Origin: Desulfobacterales bacterium
Lineage (GTDB): Bacteria > Desulfobacterota > Desulfobacteria > Desulfobacterales > UBA11574
Assembly (NCBI GenBank): GCA_030145595.1
Contig: JAQYVG010000129.1
Location: forward strand, 1-9,551
Reading direction: 5' to 3'
Length of the DNA: 9,551 nucleotides
Part shown: positions 6,500 through 9,551 of the stretch, in pieces
Position numbering within the stretch: position 1 is the stretch's first letter
How the letters are laid out: every line of letters starts with the position of its first letter
Program-made: the position numbers and the translations under genes
Notes under the pieces: generated by a model
Database searches by the model: none
What the model was told of the DNA's origin: nothing
Seen by the model: only the letters and a program-made list of their open reading frames with translations

Positions 6500-7603
6500 A
6501 TGAAACCTGATCAAGGCATAACACTGAAAAGCGGATTTACCACGGGGACGGCCGCAGCAGCAGCGACCAAAGGGGCCCTGTTGCTGCTGGTGAAGAATCA
6601 AGCGCCCGATCATGTTTATGTACGCTTTCTTACAGGTGAAAAGATTCGGATTCAGATGCATACCTGCACTCGAGTGGGTGCGCAAAGCGCGCGGTGTTCA
6701 GTGATAAAGGATGCCGGGGATGATCCGGATGTCACCCACAAGGCTGAAATCGGCGCTCTGGTCACTTATCCTGTGAATAATGCAACAGAGAGTGTGGTGA
6801 TTACCGGCGGCAAGGGTGTTGGAAGGGTCACAAAACCCGGCCTGGGAATTCCGGTCGGTGAACCTGCCATAACAGAAGGACCTCGCAAAATGATAGTTCA
6901 AAGTGTCGACGAGGTTGCGCAGCAATACGGTATCCGGGGTGCCGTCATTACAGAACTGTTTGTTCCTAAAGGCGAGATTCTGGCCCGAAAAACCTTGAAT
7001 GCACGTCTGGGAATTGTGGGGGGAATTTCCATACTTGGGACCACTGGAGTTGTGCGGCCCATGTCCCACGAGGCCTATATTGCCACCATCGATGCAGCCC
7101 TTTCGGTTGCCGGGGCTGCGGGTCTTGAGCAGGTAATACTGGCAACCGGGCGTCGCAGCGAACGTTATTCGCAGATGCGCTGGAACAATCTTGCCGAAGA
7201 AGCTTTTGTTCAAATCGGCGACTATTTTCAGATGTCGCTGGCCAAGGTTGCCGAAAAAGGATTGAAAAAAGCGTCGCTGACCGTTTTTTTCGGCAAAGCC
7301 GTCAAAATGGCCCAGGGGGTGCCCAACACTCACGCGGCCAAAACGCGCTTATCTTTGCAGAAATTGTCTGAATGGGCATTTGAATCAACCGGCAGCAGCC
7401 GTTTGACCGGCCGTATAGCTGCCGCCAATACGGCCCGGCATGCACTCGATTATATTCTGCCCGAATTTCCGGAAGTGATAGCGCAGGTCGGAAATAGGAT
7501 TGTAACGTCTGCCCGGCGGTTTGCAGGGGCCGGCGTTCAGATTCAGAACATAATTTATGACTTTGAAGGGAATGTTATCTTCGATTCCGAAAAGACCGGC
7601 TGA
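6500..7603 (+). CDS. cbiD: Cobalt-precorrin-5B C1-methyltransferase
   Basis: Methylates C1 of the ring-contracted macrocycle in the anaerobic (early cobalt insertion) pathway; aerobic pathways use CobF instead, so this gene marks the route. The 367 residues are full length. Family motifs in order are SGFTTGTAAAAATKGA (11-26), KDAGDDPDVTHKAEI (70-84), GGKGVGRVTKPGLGIPVGEPAI (103-124), LGIVGGISILGTTGVVRPMS (170-189) and a C-terminal GKAVKMAQGVPNTHA (265-279). After EPAI the usual NPVPR is replaced by TEGPR, a mild variation. It starts six bases after the membrane-protein stop, with GGG about nine bases before the ATG, and ends two bases before cbiET. Confidence 0.95.
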   Translation: MKPDQGITLKSGFTTGTAAAAATKGALLLLVKNQAPDHVYVRFLTGEKIRIQMHTCTRVGAQSARCSVIKDAGDDPDVTHKAEIGALVTYPVNNATESVVITGGKGVGRVTKPGLGIPVGEPAITEGPRKMIVQSVDEVAQQYGIRGAVITELFVPKGEILARKTLNARLGIVGGISILGTTGVVRPMSHEAYIATIDAALSVAGAAGLEQVILATGRRSERYSQMRWNNLAEEAFVQIGDYFQMSLAKVAEKGLKKASLTVFFGKAVKMAQGVPNTHAAKTRLSLQKLSEWAFESTGSSRLTGRIAAANTARHALDYILPEFPEVIAQVGNRIVTSARRFAGAGVQIQNIIYDFEGNVIFDSEKTG

Positions 7604-7605
7604 GG

Positions 7606-8835
7606 ATGAACCAAGATATGCAACCAGTTACCATCATCGGGATGGGGCTTACGCCCACAGATCTCACCGACGCACACAAAAAGATCATCCAAAAAGCCGA
7701 CATCCTTATAGGAGGTAAACGGCACCTGGAGTATTTTGAAGACCTTGGTGTCGTCAAAAAAGAGATTACCAAAGATCTGAAGGCAACTGTCGCCTATATT
7801 CAAGACCAAATGACAAGCAAACGGATCGTGGTTCTGACCTCGGGAGACCCCCTGTTTTACGGCATCGGTTCCGTGTTGGTCCGTGCGCTGGGTCCTGACA
7901 TGATTGAGGTGTTGCCCAATATTTCCTCCATAGCCGCTGCTTTTGCAAAAATCAAAGAGCCTTGGAGCAATGTCAAGGTCATCAGCCTGCATGGCCGCAA
8001 GCATGAACCGGAACTGCTCCAGGCGCTGAAACGCCACGAGCAGGTGGCGGTTTTCACCGATCCTGACAAAAACCCGGCCTGGCTGGCAGATTTACTGATT
8101 TCAAAAGGCGTTATCAATTTAAAAATGGGCGTGTTTGAAAAACTCGGAACCTTGGATGAAAAAATAGGATGGTATCACTTGGAAGTAGCAAAGGACCTTA
8201 ACTTCGCCGATCCCAATGTGGTGATATTGAAACGTAAGCCGGAAGCGAATAGTTCGCCGCAGATGCTTTACATGGGACTTTCTGAAGACCTTTTCGAACA
8301 CGAAGGCGGTTTGATTACCAAAACCGAAATTCGTGCGGTTACTTTGGCAAAGCTCAAGTTATTGCCATACCATACTCTTTGGGATCTGGGGGCCGGCAGC
8401 GGATCGGTTTCGATTGAAGCGGCCGTGTTTTTAGATCAAGGCAGGATTTTCGCTGTTGAGCAGAAAGCAGAAAGGATCGATCAGATTAAAGCCAACATCA
8501 CGCGTTTTGGGGTCAATAACATTGAAACGCTTCAAGCCGTTATGCCGGACGGTCTCAGTGGCCTCCCGACTCCGGATCGTGTCTTTATCGGCGGCGGCGG
8601 GCGCGACCTGGAGCAAATTATCACTAAAGCCGCCTCTTTGATGAAACCCGACGGTGTGATGGTAATCAACACGGTGCTGATAGCTAATCTCGAAACATCC
8701 CAGAAAACGATGCGCAAAAACGGTTTCAACACCGAAGTTGTCCAGGTCCAGGTTCTTCGCAGCAAGGCGATGCCGTGGAGTGAACGATTTGAAACCCTGA
8801 ATCCGGTTTGGATTATTTCAGGACAGAAAACTTAA
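7606..8835 (+). CDS. cbiET: Fused CbiE-CbiT precorrin-6Y C5,15-methyltransferase/decarboxylase
   Basis: One polypeptide of 409 residues joins two enzymes: an N-terminal tetrapyrrole methylase (CbiE, about 6-212) and a C-terminal Rossmann SAM methyltransferase (CbiT, about 222-405). Together they methylate C5 and C15 and decarboxylate the C12 acetate side chain of (cobalt-)precorrin-7, the same arrangement as CobL. CbiE shows VTIIGMGLTPTDLT (8-21), LTSGDPLFYGIG (77-88) and NISSIAAAFAKI (105-116). CbiT shows GGLITKTEIRAV (234-245), the SAM-binding WDLGAGSGSVSIEAA (259-273) and IGGGGRDLE (328-336). ATG 7606 is two bases after the cbiD stop. An ATG at 7618, just before the first strand, is an alternative whose GAGG lies about 12 bases upstream. 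The gene is followed by a palindromic repeat rather than directly by cbiF. Confidence 0.95.
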   Translation: MNQDMQPVTIIGMGLTPTDLTDAHKKIIQKADILIGGKRHLEYFEDLGVVKKEITKDLKATVAYIQDQMTSKRIVVLTSGDPLFYGIGSVLVRALGPDMIEVLPNISSIAAAFAKIKEPWSNVKVISLHGRKHEPELLQALKRHEQVAVFTDPDKNPAWLADLLISKGVINLKMGVFEKLGTLDEKIGWYHLEVAKDLNFADPNVVILKRKPEANSSPQMLYMGLSEDLFEHEGGLITKTEIRAVTLAKLKLLPYHTLWDLGAGSGSVSIEAAVFLDQGRIFAVEQKAERIDQIKANITRFGVNNIETLQAVMPDGLSGLPTPDRVFIGGGGRDLEQIITKAASLMKPDGVMVINTVLIANLETSQKTMRKNGFNTEVVQVQVLRSKAMPWSERFETLNPVWIISGQKT

Positions 8836-8851
8836 TTGAGTTAAAACTCAA
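8836..8851. repeat. Short palindrome after cbiET
   Basis: TTGAGTT (8836-8842) and AACTCAA (8845-8851) are perfect 7-bp inverted copies with a two-base centre, starting directly after the cbiET stop codon. No T-run follows, so terminator activity is unlikely. It could be an operator-like site or chance. Confidence 0.3.
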
Positions 8852-8854
8852 TAT

Positions 8855-8958
8855 GTCAGTTGGTTGTTGTCAGTTGTCAGTTGTCCGTAGTCAGTGGTTT
8901 TACAGGTTCTTAGGTTTTTTTTGCCTTAGCAACGGACGACGGACAAAGGACAACGGAC
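8855..8958. repeat. Heptamer-built inverted repeat between cbiET and cbiF
   Basis: The left part is six consecutive heptamers: GTCAGTT, GGTTGTT, GTCAGTT, GTCAGTT, GTCCGTA, GTCAGTG (8855-8896). The right part is four heptamers, AACGGAC, GACGGAC, AAAGGAC, AACGGAC (8931-8958), the inverse of GTCCGTT. Between them is a spacer with a run of eight T (8914-8921). TTGTCCGT (8881-8888) pairs perfectly with ACGGACAA (8939-8946). In the transcript this gives a long hairpin that could uncouple cbiF from the upstream operon. Confidence 0.8.
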
Positions 8959-9016
8959 ATCGGGCGTTTCGCTCGATTAGGGTTACAGTTTCATAAAATT
9001 GCAACACGATATTATT

Positions 9017-9523
9017 ATGGAAAAAGAAATTTTCCCGATTATGTTTGTGGGTGCCGGTCCCGGTGATCCCGATTTGATTACGGTCAAAGGTCAGCAGGCC
9101 TTGATGAAGGCGGATGTGGTGATATATGCCGGGTCGCTGGTGCCGGAGGCGGTCTTGAAGTGGACCCGACCCGAAACCCGGCGGATCAGCAGTGCCGCTT
9201 TGAATCTTGAACAGATAGTTGATGAGATGGGAAGGGCCAGTGAGGCCGGAGAACGAGTGGTGCGGCTGCACTCCGGAGACCCGAGTCTGTACGGCGCTAT
9301 TTTTGAGCAGATGGCAGAGCTGCAAAAACGGAATATAAGCTACCAGGTTATTCCGGGAGTCACCGCCGCCTTTGCGGCCGCTGCCGCCATGGGGCTTGAC
9401 CAAAACATTATGGCAGCGTTAGTCTGCATAAACAGCAAAAGATTCTATTCTACGACAATAAAACTTTCGGTTGACACCTTTTGCAGATTTTGCCTGGCCG
9501 AAGTATTCTTTGATTTCGATTAG
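9017..9523 (+). pseudogene. cbiF: Precorrin-4 / cobalt-precorrin-4 C11-methyltransferase, 5' half only
   Basis: The intact enzyme (CobM/CbiF) methylates C11 of (cobalt-)precorrin-4 and is usually about 250 residues. From the ATG at 9017, residues 1-128 are a clean N-terminal half: FVGAGPGDPDLITVKGQQAL (10-29), YAGSLVP (37-43), RLHSGDPSLYGAI (83-95) and VIPGVTAAFAAAAAMGLD (111-128). The next expected block, resembling TLPEVSQT, is missing. From about 9401 the frame runs 40 unrelated residues through lower-GC sequence to a stop at 9521-9523. The gene is therefore interrupted, most simply by an insertion element whose edge is at about 9400; the 3' half may lie beyond the window. An upstream in-frame TTG (8999) is a poorer start. 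No strong ribosome binding site is seen. Confidence 0.85.
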
Positions 9524-9551
9524 TCGCTCATAGGTCAACGAATTTATTTTA
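9401..9551. mobile_element. Probable insertion-element edge inside cbiF
   Basis: Homology to CbiF ends at about 9400, and the sequence to the window end is visibly lower in GC and non-homologous. It carries the 3' end of an opposite-strand reading frame whose stop codon (9419-9421) lies about 18 bases from the junction, as expected for a transposase gene ending near the tip of an insertion sequence. Neither the second end nor a target duplication can be seen, so the family is unknown and an assembly join cannot be excluded. Confidence 0.5.
9419..9551 (-). CDS. 3' end of an unrecognised gene, possibly a transposase
   Basis: Reading on the minus strand, an open frame enters from the right edge of the window and runs 43 codons to a TAA at 9421-9419. 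The visible C-terminus contains LTYERLIEIKEYFGQAK followed by a basic and aromatic stretch, NRKFYCRRIESFAVYAD. It is basic and helical-looking, as transposase C-termini often are, but I do not recognise a family and no catalytic residue can be placed. Its position at the breakpoint in cbiF is the main reason to suspect a mobile-element gene. Confidence 0.35.
   Translation of the reverse strand, partial: KINSLTYERLIEIKEYFGQAKSAKGVNRKFYCRRIESFAVYAD

Noticed and set aside
6698..7333. 211-codon open frame on the minus strand
   Set aside because: It lies wholly inside cbiD, whose motifs are intact; the product is low-complexity His/Gly/Asn-rich with no family look, so it is a shadow of the real frame.
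8900..9403. 167-codon minus-strand frame across the spacer and cbiF
   Set aside because: It runs antisense through the conserved cbiF N-terminus and a repeat; no recognisable protein.
1..9551. CRISPR arrays, tRNA or rRNA genes
   Set aside because: No regularly spaced identical repeats with unique spacers, and no tRNA or rRNA signatures; the tandem heptamers are contiguous, without spacers.

Overview
The window looks like chromosomal DNA from an anaerobic, corrinoid-making bacterium, most likely an uncultured Desulfobacterota (Desulfobacterales-like, former Deltaproteobacteria). This is inferred from the anaerobic-type (cbi) cobalamin genes with a fused CbiE-CbiT, a B12-dependent class II ribonucleotide reductase, a Gate-domain membrane protein inside the B12 operon, moderate GC content and many palindromic repeats between genes. 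I ran no database comparison.

Left part, minus strand (1-3435). Read in the direction of transcription there is a PaaI-type hotdog thioesterase (3435 to 3013), a class II adenosylcobalamin-dependent ribonucleotide reductase, nrdJ (2758 to 596), and a small acidic protein with one membrane segment (407 to 123). The last four residues and stop codon of the small protein lie inside a 22-bp perfect inverted repeat, so it is probably a truncated remnant.

Right part, plus strand (3436-9551). This is a cobalamin corrin-ring cluster: cbiC (precorrin-8X methylmutase) stands alone, then come cbiL (C20 methylation), a polytopic Gate/nucleoside-recognition membrane protein, cbiD (C1 methylation) and cbiET (C5/C15 methylation and decarboxylation), packed with overlaps or gaps of a few bases. 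After a 181-bp repeat-filled gap, cbiF (C11 methylation) begins, but its homology stops at about 9400. Lower-GC DNA follows, carrying the 3' end of an unrecognised opposite-strand reading frame, probably the edge of an insertion element. The enzymes act on the macrocycle in the order CbiL, CbiF, CbiD, CbiE/CbiT, CbiC. Their end product, adenosylcobalamin, is the cofactor NrdJ needs.

Between the genes are at least five palindromic repeat elements. Three of them (3-43, 2817-2885, 8855-8958) are built from degenerate 7-bp units, the two larger ones arranged as inverted arms. A separate ~130-bp element with ~30-bp inverted ends lies between cbiC and cbiL. A possible structured leader with a closing stem and U-tract lies upstream of cbiC. 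No cobalamin riboswitch was seen.
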